Shown in pieces: positions 31,963 through 32,014 of a stretch of 32,014 bases of DNA; the first letter of the stretch is position 1; every line of letters starts with the position of its first letter. The notes beneath the pieces are model-generated. The model made no database searches, had not been told where the DNA came from, and saw only the letters and a list, made by a program, of their open reading frames with translations. The DNA lies in the NCBI GenBank assembly GCA_947504275.1, contig CANNHA010000014.1, positions 1-32,014 of the forward strand. The letters run 5' to 3'. This stretch comes from Flavobacteriales bacterium. GTDB taxonomy: Bacteria > Bacteroidota > Bacteroidia > Flavobacteriales_D > Sanyastnellaceae. A program made the translations under genes and the position numbers.

Positions 31963-32014
31963 ACATTTCATTTTCCAGAGATGATTTCGCATCCTTGTTG
32001 TAATAGTTTTTCCA

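Larger units (their letters stand above)
31551..32014. other. Repeat-rich intergenic end of the window
   Basis: No coding frame is seen in these 464 bp. The stretch holds two GCTCCTACGGAGCT palindromes, a GTTTCT microsatellite, a degenerate palindromic-repeat copy (D) and two copies of the 18-bp motif also present around the DUF559 gene. Confidence 0.6.

Overview
The window comes from a Bacteroidota genome, probably a gliding, flavobacteria-like lineage. The evidence is two proteins ending in type IX secretion (T9SS) sorting domains, one ending in a gliding-motility-associated C-terminal domain, FISUMP (Fib_succ_major) and DUF4116 domains, sparse Shine-Dalgarno sequences, and several TAnnTTTG -7 boxes typical of the phylum. 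No rRNA, tRNA, CRISPR array or intact IS was seen.

Layout. (1) 1-7116, surface/secreted proteins: a 5'-truncated lectin/Ig-like/CHU_C protein, then a repeat-rich interval (2103-3300) in which a DUF559 endonuclease gene sits inside nested inverted copies of a palindromic repeat, then rlpA-like and a large Asp-box/PKD/T9SS protein on the minus strand. (2) 7395-9322: a small membrane protein, an orphan soluble protein and a voltage-gated-type ion channel. (3) 9319-20920: twelve consecutive minus-strand genes that look like one long transcription unit. It encodes an ATP-dependent DNA ligase with a WGR-like tail, two HhH-glycosylase-like proteins, three proteins sharing an almost identical LigA-type BRCT head with unrelated tails, FISUMP and DUF4116 proteins, a leucine-rich-repeat protein, a membrane protein and two unknown proteins. 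This is the best candidate for an undescribed system: a DNA-end or DNA-damage recognising module coupled to diversifiable recognition domains. (4) 21112-22270: two orphan small genes. (5) 22283-30204: a AAA+ ATPase divergent from a WYL-domain regulator, followed by three small/unknown genes, an ADP-ribosylglycohydrolase and a Cas4-like/DEDDy (DUF2779) nuclease. Three nearly identical 17-bp imperfect palindromes precede the WYL gene, the unknown-gene operon and the ADP-ribosylglycohydrolase-nuclease pair, which points to a WYL regulon. (6) 30288-32014: a secreted carbohydrate-binding-like T9SS protein and a repeat-rich end carrying the same palindromic repeat family as region 1.

How they may work together (inference): region 3 joins DNA-end binders (BRCT, WGR), base-excision-like proteins and a ligase, as in repair or in self/non-self DNA surveillance. 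Region 5 joins a regulator of the type that controls phage-defence loci with a nuclease and an ADP-ribose-removing enzyme. Functional linkage between regions 3 and 5 is not shown by the sequence. All domain names are recognised by eye from motifs; no database search was run.
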